A DNA stretch of 64,000 bases from an uncultured bacterium (lineage in GTDB: Bacteria; Planctomycetota; UBA8742; UBA2392): positions 62,001-126,000 of the forward strand of contig CALLQI010000021.1 in the NCBI GenBank assembly GCA_938014885.1, read 5' to 3'. The first letter of the stretch is position 1, and the number at the start of each line of letters is the position of its first letter. The notes beneath the pieces were generated by a model. The model searched no databases. It worked only from the letters and a program-made list of their open reading frames with translations, and was not told where the DNA came from. A program made the position numbers and the translations under genes. This document shows positions 1 to 8,425 of the stretch, one piece after another.

Positions 1-647
1 TCCTTCACTTGTTCGCCGGTGGTGTTCTGGGTTGCGGCGATGGTTTCGACCATCACCTTCACTTGCTCGCCCTGCGACTTGGTTTCGCGGTTGCCTTCTT
101 CAAGCTGTCGGGTCAGTTCGTTGATCGCCCACATCTGTTTGCGTGCGGTTTCCGGCAGGTTGGCCGCGGCCTCCACGAATGCGGGCAGCGGCTTCAGTGC
201 TTCGACGAAGCTGCGGTTGGCTTCAGCCTGTTCATCCAGCGCCAGCTTCATGGCGGCCAGCGCGCGGGTCTGTTCTTCGGTGTTGGGGATCACGTCGCGC
301 AATGTGGCGGGCAGGTTCGACAGCGCCTCAATCAGCTTGGACTGGCCCATGCTTTGGGCGTGCATGCGCTGGCCCAGCATGCGGATGTGCGAGCCCAGGT
401 CATTCAGGCCGCTTTTGATTTCGACCACCGCGCGTGTGCGCGCGGACATGCCGGCCGGGTCCAAAGGGTCCACGGGCGCCAGCAGGCGGCTGTTCAGCGC
501 CGCGACTTCGTGCATCACCGGCTCAATGCCGTCGTCTTCGACGATGATCGGGTTCGTGTCCGGGTCGTCGCTGGGCAGTGTGTACTCAGGCGCGACTGAG
601 GCCGTGATTTCCTTCTTGCGGAACAGGCGGGTGACAAACTTGAACAT
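1..647 (-). CDS. Coiled-coil protein, C-terminus beyond the window
   Basis: An open frame without stops starts at the ATG complementary to 645-647 and runs off the left edge, giving 215 codons. The protein begins MFKFVTRLFRKKE, a basic and hydrophobic N-terminus, followed by an acidic linker. The rest is mostly helical, rich in E, K, Q, A and L, with heptad-like spacing, and ends at the edge in a Gln/Glu/Lys-rich stretch. No enzyme motif is visible. It lies 100 bp downstream of the P-II gene on the same strand, so it may be the last gene of the prkA operon. The function is unknown. A membrane- or DNA-associated coiled-coil scaffold is one possibility, but the missing C-terminus could hold a defining domain. 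Confidence 0.7.
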   Translation of the reverse strand, partial: MFKFVTRLFRKKEITASVAPEYTLPSDDPDTNPIIVEDDGIEPVMHEVAALNSRLLAPVDPLDPAGMSARTRAVVEIKSGLNDLGSHIRMLGQRMHAQSMGQSKLIEALSNLPATLRDVIPNTEEQTRALAAMKLALDEQAEANRSFVEALKPLPAFVEAAANLPETARKQMWAINELTRQLEEGNRETKSQGEQVKVMVETIAATQNTTGEQVK

Positions 648-747
648 GGGTGTGGGCTCCGGTGTGGGTATCGGCGCGCAAGGGCGCTAACCGAGTATCG
701 GAGAACCACGCCTCGAACTTTGATGAATGTTGTGCAAACGCGGCAAG

Positions 748-1077
748 TCAGATCGCGTCGCTGCCGTGTTCACCGGTGCGGATGCGGATCACGTCGTCGA
801 GGCGCAGCACCAGCACCTTGCCGACGCCGACTGCATCGTCGCTGGCAGCCTTCATCACGGCGTCAATCGTGGGCTGCACGAAGTTGTCATTCACCGCGAT
901 CTCGAGCTTCAGCTTGCGGAACATCTGCAACTCCACGCCGGCGGCGCTGGCCTGGTCGCGCTGGTGGCCCGTGCCCAGCACTTCGCTGATCGTGAAGCGG
1001 AACACTTCGGCCTGGGCCAGCGCGTCTTTCACGGCCTCAAGCTTTTCCGGCGCGATGATGACCTGGACCAGTTTCAT
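748..1077 (-). CDS. P-II family signalling protein with shortened T-loop
   Basis: The 109-residue protein matches the P-II (GlnB/GlnK) fold along its length: an N-terminal MKLVQVIIAPEKLEAVKDAL strand-helix, the GHQ motif holding the conserved Gln, and a C-terminal GVGKVLVL...IRIRTGE nucleotide-binding block. P-II trimers sense ATP/ADP and 2-oxoglutarate and bind partner proteins through the T-loop. Here the T-loop is about three residues shorter than in E. coli GlnB and lacks the tyrosine that is uridylylated there, so control by GlnD-type modification is unlikely. The start codon overlaps the stop of the upstream ImpE-like gene (ATGA). No amtB or glnA neighbour is present, so the partner is probably encoded in this operon. 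It could also be classed as a PII-like protein. Confidence 0.85.
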   Translation of the reverse strand: MKLVQVIIAPEKLEAVKDALAQAEVFRFTISEVLGTGHQRDQASAAGVELQMFRKLKLEIAVNDNFVQPTIDAVMKAASDDAVGVGKVLVLRLDDVIRIRTGEHGSDAI

Positions 1078-2129
1078 TGCATGAACTCGATCTTCTCAAT
1101 GCGCACAATCGGCAGCGGCTTGCCGTCGACGCGCAACGCGCGCAAGCCCACGCCGACGGCAATATCGGGCAGCAACGGCCGTATCAGCGTGCTGCGGCCC
1201 TGCCGGACATTCTCGGCCTCGGCGAACTCCGTGAACAGGTAAAACAGCGGCATCAGCCCGCTGAAGGTGTTGCCGTCGCGGTCGGTGACGACGACGCCGG
1301 TGACGGCAGCGGGCTCGTTGAACTCAATCGAGGCAATGCTGCTGTACGGGATGAAGCGCAGCACGCCGTCGACCATCACTTCGAGTGTCGCGCCGGTGAG
1401 CGTGTCCACGTCTTCGACTTCCGTGGCCACTTGCTCGGGCGCCAAAGATTCTTCGGGAAGCACACGCAGATACAGCCTGGCTGGCTGCGGCGCGTATTCC
1501 GACTGCTGCTGCATCAGCTCAAGCGCCTGCACGAAGTTGCGGGCCAGCAGCACCAGGTCGGCTTGTGCTGCTTCAGGCAGCGTGGTCAGCCAGCGCGTCA
1601 GGGCAACTGGCGTGTCCTGGGGCAACCCGGGCTCGACGAGCAGGCGGATCAGTTCCGGCCTCAGGATGCGCAGGAAGGTCAGGTGCGCCAGACGCTGCAT
1701 TTCTTCGGTGGGCAGCTCGCCTTCTTGCGCGAGCTCAAACTTCTGCAAGTACTCATCCTGGCTGAACGTGAAGTATTGGCGGCGCAGCGCCGACACCAGC
1801 TCAGCGCCCACACCTTCGTCGTCGGGCAGCAGCTCAAAGGCGGCTCGCACATGCGGGTAGCCTTCGTCGTGGCGCCCGCGCAGGAAGCAGATGCGGCTGT
1901 ACAGCAGGTGGGCGACGCCGTTGTCTTCGTCCTGGGCGAGCACGCGCTTGACCAGTTCGGCGGCGTCATCGACCAGCCCCTTATCCATGGCGATGCTGGC
2001 CATGTTCAGGCTGGCGGTGGGCTGGCCGGGCTCGTTCTGGAGTACCTGGGCGTATAGATTCATGGCCGCTTCGTACTCGCCGTCGCGGTGCTTCATCAAT
2101 GCGGATTGCAGCAGGTCATCGTTGCTCAC
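1074..2129 (-). CDS. TPR protein with ImpE-like C-terminal domain
   Basis: The 351-residue protein starts with a GTG. Residues 1 to about 110 form TPR-like helical pairs (KHRDGEYEAAMNLYAQVL and following). The C-terminal third carries the pattern GATLEVMVDGVLRFIPYSSI followed by a hydrophobic strand. This resembles the ImpE/SciE family, accessory proteins found in type VI secretion clusters, where a similar 'DGR..WIP...I' block follows TPR helices. No other type VI component is seen here, so the ImpE likeness says fold rather than pathway. It overlaps the P-II gene by 4 bp and lies 17 bp after the membrane-protein gene. A role as adaptor between the PrkA kinase, the membrane protein and P-II is an inference from the operon. 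Confidence 0.65.
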   Translation of the reverse strand: MSNDDLLQSALMKHRDGEYEAAMNLYAQVLQNEPGQPTASLNMASIAMDKGLVDDAAELVKRVLAQDEDNGVAHLLYSRICFLRGRHDEGYPHVRAAFELLPDDEGVGAELVSALRRQYFTFSQDEYLQKFELAQEGELPTEEMQRLAHLTFLRILRPELIRLLVEPGLPQDTPVALTRWLTTLPEAAQADLVLLARNFVQALELMQQQSEYAPQPARLYLRVLPEESLAPEQVATEVEDVDTLTGATLEVMVDGVLRFIPYSSIASIEFNEPAAVTGVVVTDRDGNTFSGLMPLFYLFTEFAEAENVRQGRSTLIRPLLPDIAVGVGLRALRVDGKPLPIVRIEKIEFMQ

Positions 2130-2146
2130 GGTTGCTCACGCGTTCC

Positions 2147-3226
2147 TCAGACGCTGCTCCAGCGGACCTTGTGATAGATGCGGGTGGCCACGCCGTCCAG
2201 AATCATCAGCCCGCCGAAGGTCACGGGCCAGAAGTGAGGGAACAGGTCGCCCCACAGCAGCCACAGCACCAGCGTGGCGGTCCAGGCGCTGTTGATCAGC
2301 ACGGCGGTCAGGAACAACTGGCGATAGAACTTGAAGCCGATCACGGCACCCAGCACCAGCCCCGCGCCCAGGCCAAAAATCGCGTACAGTTCATTCAGAG
2401 TCGCCAGGTATACGCCGCCGCCGACCGTGGCCCCGCCCAGCACCATGCCCGCAAGCGACACGTTGAACAGCATGTTTGCCAGCAGCAGCCGCGGCGCCAG
2501 CCACGCACCCAGCAACGCGGCAACGCCCGTGGACAGCCACAGAATCCAGGTTTGCACTTCAATGAAATAGCATGTGCCGAAAGCCAGCGCGCCCAGCAGC
2601 GCGGCCGCCAGCAGCCTTGCGAAAATCGCCATCAGGATCAGGCCGAACGCGCCCCCCAGCAGCGCCGCCAACGTGGCAAAGCGCCGGTGTGAATCGAAGC
2701 TGTCGCCGCTGATGCGGCGGATTTCGGCGCGTAGGGCCTCAAGTGTGATCGGGATGCCCGCGACTTCGCCTGCTTCGGCTTTGTCATCTTTGGAGGCCGG
2801 GTCAAGCTTTGGCGGCTTGGGGCTGGTCGCATCCTTGCCGATCTTGTCGAACTCGCGGCGGCGTTCTTTCAGTTCGCGCATGCGGTCCTGGATGCGCTGG
2901 CGTTCGTCGGCGATGTCGGAAGTGTCGCGTGCCTGTTCGGCTTCTTTTTCGTCCAGCAGGCCGGTTTCGGCGGCTTTCTCAATCAGGTGGCGACGCTCGA
3001 CGCGCTGGGCAAGCTCACTGATGCCGATGCACAGCAGCAGCGCCAGCAGCACCCACTTCAGCGGCAGGTCGGTCAGCTTGGCCGAGGCCGGCAGGTCTTC
3101 CGGCTCGCGCTCAAGATGAACCTTGGCGTCCATCTCGATGTCGGTAACGCTCTTAGCGTCCACGTCCTGGAACGGGTCCGTGGGGGGCTCGGCCGCGTGA
3201 CGCGCTGGTTTCGGTCCCTGGGCCAT
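2147..3226 (-). CDS. Polytopic membrane protein with coiled-coil insert
   Basis: This 359-residue protein has no recognised family. Residues 1-55 are soluble and acidic, and a first membrane segment (WVLLALLLCIGISEL) lies near residues 58-73. Residues about 75-190 are charged and strongly helical (EKEAEQARDTSDIADERQRI), consistent with a coiled coil exposed on one side of the membrane. From about residue 190 to the end there are five to six further hydrophobic segments, rich in Gly, Ala and Leu. Only 4 bp separate it from the prkA stop, so the two are almost certainly co-translated. It may anchor the kinase complex or act as its substrate. This is inferred from position only. Confidence 0.65.
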   Translation of the reverse strand: MAQGPKPARHAAEPPTDPFQDVDAKSVTDIEMDAKVHLEREPEDLPASAKLTDLPLKWVLLALLLCIGISELAQRVERRHLIEKAAETGLLDEKEAEQARDTSDIADERQRIQDRMRELKERRREFDKIGKDATSPKPPKLDPASKDDKAEAGEVAGIPITLEALRAEIRRISGDSFDSHRRFATLAALLGGAFGLILMAIFARLLAAALLGALAFGTCYFIEVQTWILWLSTGVAALLGAWLAPRLLLANMLFNVSLAGMVLGGATVGGGVYLATLNELYAIFGLGAGLVLGAVIGFKFYRQLFLTAVLINSAWTATLVLWLLWGDLFPHFWPVTFGGLMILDGVATRIYHKVRWSSV

Positions 3227-3230
3227 GGAG

Positions 3231-5510
3231 CTAGTTCAGGCGCTTGTCGATGAAGTAAAGGATGATCGGCCGCGCGCATTCGTAGCAGTAACCATAGGTG
3301 CGGTCCATTTGGTCGACCAGCGACAGCGTGGGGCTTGCGGTGCCTTCGCCGTCTGACTTCAGGTATTTCTCAAGTTCCTCGCGCGACTTGCAGCGCTCGA
3401 GGTTGCGCTTGATGTTCTGCCAGTTCACTTCTTCGCGCGATTCGCGGTACAGGCTGCGGTGCAGTTCCTTGAAAAGGTCGGCGTACACGCTGGGCAGGTC
3501 AAGCTGCGTGCTGTCGCCGCTGCTTCCGGCCTTGATCGGCGCGGTGCCGCCGGTCAGCGCGTTGGTCAGGCGCGATACCATGCGGAAGCGGAAGAAGTCG
3601 CGCTCAGCGTCATCGACGTTCATGAGTGCCTCAACCTTGCGCATCATGTTCTCGTCGGGGTCGCGGTCCTTGCCGGTGACGTCGTTCTTCAGCTTTTCTT
3701 TGCGGTTGTAGGCCGTGACGTGGCGCAGGTACTGGCGGATGCGCTTTTCAATGTCGGCGGGGTCTACGTTCACGATGCTGTTTTCGATTTCGCTGGCGAT
3801 GATCTCGTCGTAGCGCTGCCGCAGCACCGCCGTGAAGGCGCGGAAATCGTGGTAACCATCGTCGCGCTGGCGCGCCAGGAAGTCGTAGTTGACGGCACCC
3901 TGGTCGACCACGCGATCGAGCAGCTTGAACACCGCAAAAGGCGTGATGCAGTCGCTGGAGTCATCTTCACAGATATCTGCGAACACGTTCTGCAATATGC
4001 GGGTGGGAATGCCGTCCATGCCTTCGTGCGGGAACTCGTTGCGCAGGCGCTTGCGCACCTCGCGTGAAAGCGCCTGGCGTTCGCGGTTGGTCAAGAAGCT
4101 CGGGTATTCGCCCGCGTACAGCACGGCCTTGGAGGCCGGGTTCAGCTTCGCCAGCACCTGGCGCGATTCTTCGGGCACGTCGCCGGCGTTGGGCAGGTCA
4201 GACTTTTCGAGGCGCGACATCACGGCCCACAGTGCCGCCAGCTCGGTCGTGTGCGGCGCGATGCGGTGGTAGCGCTTGGCCTGGCGCAGGCCCCGGTTGT
4301 AGATTTTGGTTTCGTCGTGGTAATTCAGAAGGTACGGCACGTCAATCTTGCGCATGCGGCTGCGCAGGGCCTTGGACAGCGGGTCGCTGCGCAGGGCCTG
4401 GTATTCGGCCAGGTTCGTGGTGCCGAGGATGATGACGTCGATGTCGCAGCCGACTTCGCCAAAATCCATCTTGTGCTCTTCGACCGCCGACAGCAGGTGC
4501 TGCAGATAGCTGCTGGGCTTTTTGAAGATGTCGCTGTAGTGCACGATGCCGCGGTTGCCGCGCACGTACTTGCCGTGGTAGCGCACCAGGTTGATGCTGC
4601 CGACCAGGTTGGCGATGTACTTATAATTCTCGTCGATCGTGACGGGGCTGCTGGCGGTCTCGACGTTGCCTTCGGGCGGGATCTTGGCGATGCCCACACC
4701 GCCGCTTTCACTGAACAGCATGCGGCGCACGACCACGTGGTCCATCACGCGCATCCAGTCGCCCTTGTAGCGGCGCATCAGGAAGTCGTAGATCTGCTTG
4801 CTGTTGAAATCGAGGTCGCCCTCAAGAATCTTGTGCGGGATCGGCAGCCGCGCATCAAGCCCGTTTTGCTTGAACAGTTTTTCCAGCAGATCGCGGCGTG
4901 ATTTGCGCGGGATCAGGAACAGCGGGTGCTCGTTCATCTGGCTGGGCAGCACGGCCACCGGGTTATGCGTGCCCGCATAGTCCGGCTTGTGATTGCCGCC
5001 AAAGCCGAGGCTGCCGCCTTCCACGTTGTGGAAGTCCTTGCCGAAGCGCCAGGCAAACGTGTAGGTCGCGCCGGCCTCAGTGGCTGAGTAGGCCTCAAGC
5101 CCGCGACCGATCAGGTCAATGATGCTGGTCTTGGCGGTGCCGACGGGGCCGTGCAGGATGAAGATGCGCTCTTTGCCTTCTTCGCGCGCACCGGCGCGGA
5201 TGTACTTCACGAGCTTGCTGATCGTGCGCTCAAGGCCGTAGATCGCGTTTTTGCCGCCGTGGAACGGGTCATCGAACAGTTTATAGCGTCGCACCGTTTC
5301 GCCCGAGTCCTCAAACGACTCGGAATCGAAGTGCTGGATCATGTCAAACGCCAGCTGGTAGGCGGTGCGGGTGTGCTTGCCGGGCTCGTTGCAGACGGCG
5401 TTCAGGTACTCAAGGTACCCCATCTCCTTGGCCTGGCTTTCGAATTGCTCACGGTTCCGCTCGACGATGAAGTCGGTGATCGATGCTTCGGTGATCTTCG
5501 GACGGTCCAT
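3231..5510 (-). CDS. prkA: PrkA/YeaG-type AAA+ serine kinase
   Basis: The chosen start ATG (MDRPKITEASI) has an AGGAAG ribosome binding site about 8 bases upstream and gives 759 residues. Family members E. coli YeaG and B. subtilis PrkA are about 630-640 long, so this one is larger. The N-terminal PrkA AAA domain carries a Walker A motif (GPVGTAKTS) near residue 120 and a sensor-like IILGTTN stretch. The C-terminal PrkA kinase region follows. The last 60 residues contain a YGYCYECARP Cys pair, suggesting a small metal or redox site. Known relatives act in stationary-phase, sporulation or nitrogen-starvation responses, usually next to yhbH/yeaH and spoVR, which are absent here. Linkage to a P-II gene is notable in that light. 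Confidence 0.9.
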   Translation of the reverse strand: MDRPKITEASITDFIVERNREQFESQAKEMGYLEYLNAVCNEPGKHTRTAYQLAFDMIQHFDSESFEDSGETVRRYKLFDDPFHGGKNAIYGLERTISKLVKYIRAGAREEGKERIFILHGPVGTAKTSIIDLIGRGLEAYSATEAGATYTFAWRFGKDFHNVEGGSLGFGGNHKPDYAGTHNPVAVLPSQMNEHPLFLIPRKSRRDLLEKLFKQNGLDARLPIPHKILEGDLDFNSKQIYDFLMRRYKGDWMRVMDHVVVRRMLFSESGGVGIAKIPPEGNVETASSPVTIDENYKYIANLVGSINLVRYHGKYVRGNRGIVHYSDIFKKPSSYLQHLLSAVEEHKMDFGEVGCDIDVIILGTTNLAEYQALRSDPLSKALRSRMRKIDVPYLLNYHDETKIYNRGLRQAKRYHRIAPHTTELAALWAVMSRLEKSDLPNAGDVPEESRQVLAKLNPASKAVLYAGEYPSFLTNRERQALSREVRKRLRNEFPHEGMDGIPTRILQNVFADICEDDSSDCITPFAVFKLLDRVVDQGAVNYDFLARQRDDGYHDFRAFTAVLRQRYDEIIASEIENSIVNVDPADIEKRIRQYLRHVTAYNRKEKLKNDVTGKDRDPDENMMRKVEALMNVDDAERDFFRFRMVSRLTNALTGGTAPIKAGSSGDSTQLDLPSVYADLFKELHRSLYRESREEVNWQNIKRNLERCKSREELEKYLKSDGEGTASPTLSLVDQMDRTYGYCYECARPIILYFIDKRLN

Positions 5511-5593
5511 GCGTAGCTGCTTCCTGCAACGGGGAAACCCCGAGCCCATACATGATCGGTGGAAACGACCCGCGCGTCAAACCCTGTGGCACA

Positions 5594-8320
5594 TCACTTG
5601 TTCTTGCCCGGGCCGGGGCTGCCTTGACCTGAGGTGCCGTCGGCCTGCTGCGCGCCGCTGGTTTCACTCGCGGTGCCCTGCGGGTTGGCCTCGCGTCGGG
5701 CCATTTCCTGCGCTGCCAGCTGGCGGGCGAGCCGCTCCGCATCGCTGAGTTCCGCGGCCGGCGGCTCGTTCTTGTCGGGCGTTTGCGGCGCATCCAGGTT
5801 CTCGCCCTTTCCGGCCTCTTCGGTTGCGATGGCGGCCTGATGGTTCGCCATGGCCTTGGCGCGGTCGCGCTCTTCGACAGAAATTGAGGCCAGCGCGACT
5901 TCTTCGTCGGTAAGCTCGCCTTGAGCACGCCGAACGTAACGCAGGATGCGTGCGCGCTTGCCACGCTGGGACTGTTCGCGTTCGTCGGCTGAAGGTGCGG
6001 CCTTTTCCGTGACCACGCGCTGCGGCCATGGAATCTCGATGCCCAGATCGTCGAACTTGGCCTTGGCGCGCAGGCGGTACTCACGGGCCACGCCCCACTG
6101 CTCCCCGGCCCTTGTCTTCAGAAGTACACGAATGACGACGGCACTGTCTCCCAGCTGTTCCACACCCACTACGATGTGTTCCAGAAGTTTTCGTCCCCAG
6201 TTTTCGTCGGCGCGCATCTCGTGGCCGATTGCATCCAGCACTTTGATCACGCTGGCGGCGTCTTCTTCGTAGGCCACGCCGATGTCCACGACAGCGCGCG
6301 ACCACGTGCGGGTCTGGTTGGTGGTGACCTTGATTTCGCCGTTGGGCACGACGTGCACGTCGCCGTTCAGGCTTCGCAGTACCGTGGTGCGCAGGTTCAG
6401 GCTTTCCACGGTGCCGGTTTTGCCGTTGATTTCAACCACGTCGCCGATGCTGAACTGGCCCTCCAGCAGCACAAAGAAGCCCGAGAAAAAGTCCTTCACC
6501 AGGCTTTGCGCGCCGAAACCAACAGCCAGCGAAAGGCCGCCCGCGGCCACCAGCAACGGGCCGTAGTCGACGTCGAACTGCGACACCACGAACATCAATC
6601 CGAGGATGTAGACCACGACCTTGGCTGTGGTCATGAACACAGTCATCAGGGTGCGTGCGCGCTGGCGCGCGTCGGCGCTGGTGGTGTCGCCGCGCTCGGC
6701 CTTGCGCACAAAGCGTTCCACCAGCGGGGTGCCGCCGCGCCGGATACCCCACAGCGCCAGCAGGGCAACAAGGATGACCGCGAGCACCTTCAACCCGCGT
6801 TCACCTGCTGTGCGGCCGACTTCGCGCCAGTACTCGTCGCGCTTGGCGGGCAACAGGGATTGCTCGATCTCCAGGTTGCGGGCTTTGAGCCGCTCGACGC
6901 GCCGGTCCAGCACGTCGACCTGCGAGCGCGCCTGCAATGTGTCGCGCCGGGCGGCACTCTCGCGCTCGATGCGCGCGTCCAGTTCGGCGTTCAGGACCAG
7001 CACCGCGATATGCGGGAAGTACAAAGCGCGTTCGGTTTCCATTCGAGAGCGCGCCGCCGCGTCGGCGTCGTCGGGCACTTCGAAACTGGCCTCTAGGTCG
7101 GCCAACGCCTTGCGTGTCTCGTTGACCAGGCCGGTGACTTCGGCTTCGGTGGCCTCCTTGGCTTTCAGTTGCACCAGCAGGCGTTCGCGATCGCGCCCGA
7201 GGCGCTCGATTTCGGCCCGGTTGCCGGTGAGGTCGCGTTCGAGCCCATCGATCTCGCGGTCAAGCTTCTGATAGTCCGCGAGCTCAGGTGTCGTTTCTGC
7301 GGGCTGCGCATCTTCCTTCTTGGCACCGTTGGCGGGCTGTGAGGCCAGCACTTCCTTCAGTCGCTCGACTTCGGCGGTCAGGCGTTCCATAAAGTCTTCG
7401 CGGACGTCGATTTCTTCCTGGATGCCAACCAGTCGTCCGTTGAATGCGGTAATCGCCAGCCGGTCTGCCCTGCTGCGGCCGCGGCGGCGTTCAAGCCGGG
7501 TCTCAATGTCGCGGATCATGGTGTTGATGTCCGCGCTGGAGCGGGCGGCTTCCGGCAGCGTCATGGTCTCCGCCACAGAACCGCGAAACCTGGGGTACTG
7601 GGTGTCGCGTGCTTCGCGCAGTGCCCGCAATGCTTCCAGTGCAGCAGCTTCGTAGGCCTGGTAGGCCGCGTACACACCGTTGCGAAGCTGGTCGTAGGCG
7701 GCGATGCTCAGGGCCAGTCGTTCTTCGGCCCAGCGCAGTTCGTAGTCAAGCTTGTCCAGTTCCGACAGGCGTTCGTACAGGCGGCCCTTTTGCTTCTCGA
7801 AGTCGCCCGAGTCATCGGCCAGGCGCGCAAGCCGCGCAAGCTCTTCCTCGGCCACGCGGATGGCATATGCCAGCCGTCCTTCAAGTCGGCCTTCCTCGGC
7901 AGCGGGGTCGGCGATCAAGTCAAGTTGTGTCTGCGCGGCAAGCGCCACCAGGCGGTCGAATTCGCGGCGGGCATCCAGCTGCACTCGCGTGGGGCCCTCG
8001 TTCGCGGCCTTGAGCGCCGCTTCCAGGACCTGCACTTTTTCTTCAGCGCCGACTTGGCGCGAGGCTGCCTGGCGGGCGGCTTCTTCCAACGCGGCCTTGG
8101 CCTCCGGGTCGGTCGCCTCGGCGGCGGCGGTGTCTGCCTGCTGCCGGGCCTCCTTGGCGGCCGCGAGTTCCGTGCGCGCGGCCTCAAGGTGGGACTTCAA
8201 CGCCTCGGCATCTTGGCGGGCGTACGGGGCAAGTGGCAGCGCGGGTAGCGGCGTCGGGTCCTGCGCCGAAAGCGACGCGGCGAACAACAGCACAGAAAGT
8301 AGTAGGACGAATCGCGTCAT
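5594..8320 (-). CDS. Large MscS-type mechanosensitive channel with periplasmic coiled-coil
   Basis: The 908-residue protein has a clear Sec signal peptide (MTRFVLLLSVLLFAASLSAQ). Residues about 30-510 are almost entirely charged helix (AKEAEQ-rich), the long periplasmic coiled-coil arm typical of MscK/MscM-like channels. A transmembrane segment (VLAVILVALLALWGI) is followed by others and by the MscS core, with the diagnostic GLSLAVGFGAQSLVKDFFSG pore-helix region and the beta domain (GDVVEINGKTGTVE). The last roughly 130 residues form a highly charged, probably disordered cytoplasmic tail rich in E, A, Q and G. It is expected to release solutes on hypo-osmotic shock. It lies 83 bp upstream of prkA on the same strand and 105 bp downstream of ptsI, so it may be transcribed separately. 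Confidence 0.9.
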   Translation of the reverse strand: MTRFVLLLSVLLFAASLSAQDPTPLPALPLAPYARQDAEALKSHLEAARTELAAAKEARQQADTAAAEATDPEAKAALEEAARQAASRQVGAEEKVQVLEAALKAANEGPTRVQLDARREFDRLVALAAQTQLDLIADPAAEEGRLEGRLAYAIRVAEEELARLARLADDSGDFEKQKGRLYERLSELDKLDYELRWAEERLALSIAAYDQLRNGVYAAYQAYEAAALEALRALREARDTQYPRFRGSVAETMTLPEAARSSADINTMIRDIETRLERRRGRSRADRLAITAFNGRLVGIQEEIDVREDFMERLTAEVERLKEVLASQPANGAKKEDAQPAETTPELADYQKLDREIDGLERDLTGNRAEIERLGRDRERLLVQLKAKEATEAEVTGLVNETRKALADLEASFEVPDDADAAARSRMETERALYFPHIAVLVLNAELDARIERESAARRDTLQARSQVDVLDRRVERLKARNLEIEQSLLPAKRDEYWREVGRTAGERGLKVLAVILVALLALWGIRRGGTPLVERFVRKAERGDTTSADARQRARTLMTVFMTTAKVVVYILGLMFVVSQFDVDYGPLLVAAGGLSLAVGFGAQSLVKDFFSGFFVLLEGQFSIGDVVEINGKTGTVESLNLRTTVLRSLNGDVHVVPNGEIKVTTNQTRTWSRAVVDIGVAYEEDAASVIKVLDAIGHEMRADENWGRKLLEHIVVGVEQLGDSAVVIRVLLKTRAGEQWGVAREYRLRAKAKFDDLGIEIPWPQRVVTEKAAPSADEREQSQRGKRARILRYVRRAQGELTDEEVALASISVEERDRAKAMANHQAAIATEEAGKGENLDAPQTPDKNEPPAAELSDAERLARQLAAQEMARREANPQGTASETSGAQQADGTSGQGSPGPGKNK

Positions 8321-8425
8321 GGGTGGCTCCGGCTCAGCAGTCTCCGGTCAACAACAACCGAAGCACCATGCACCATGGGGCCGCCCGCTACAATCTTGGG
8401 GCACAGGTTAAGGCAAAAAAGTGTG

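Noticed and set aside
1074..2129. Evidence for a type VI secretion system
   Set aside because: Only an ImpE-like fold is seen. No TssB/C, Hcp, VgrG, ClpV or TssJKLM gene is in the window.
6176..7096. Long open frame on the + strand inside the MscS-type gene
   Set aside because: It is antisense to a gene with a signal peptide and family motifs, is His/Gln/Arg-rich as expected for a shadow of Ala/Glu-rich coding DNA, and has no ribosome binding site.
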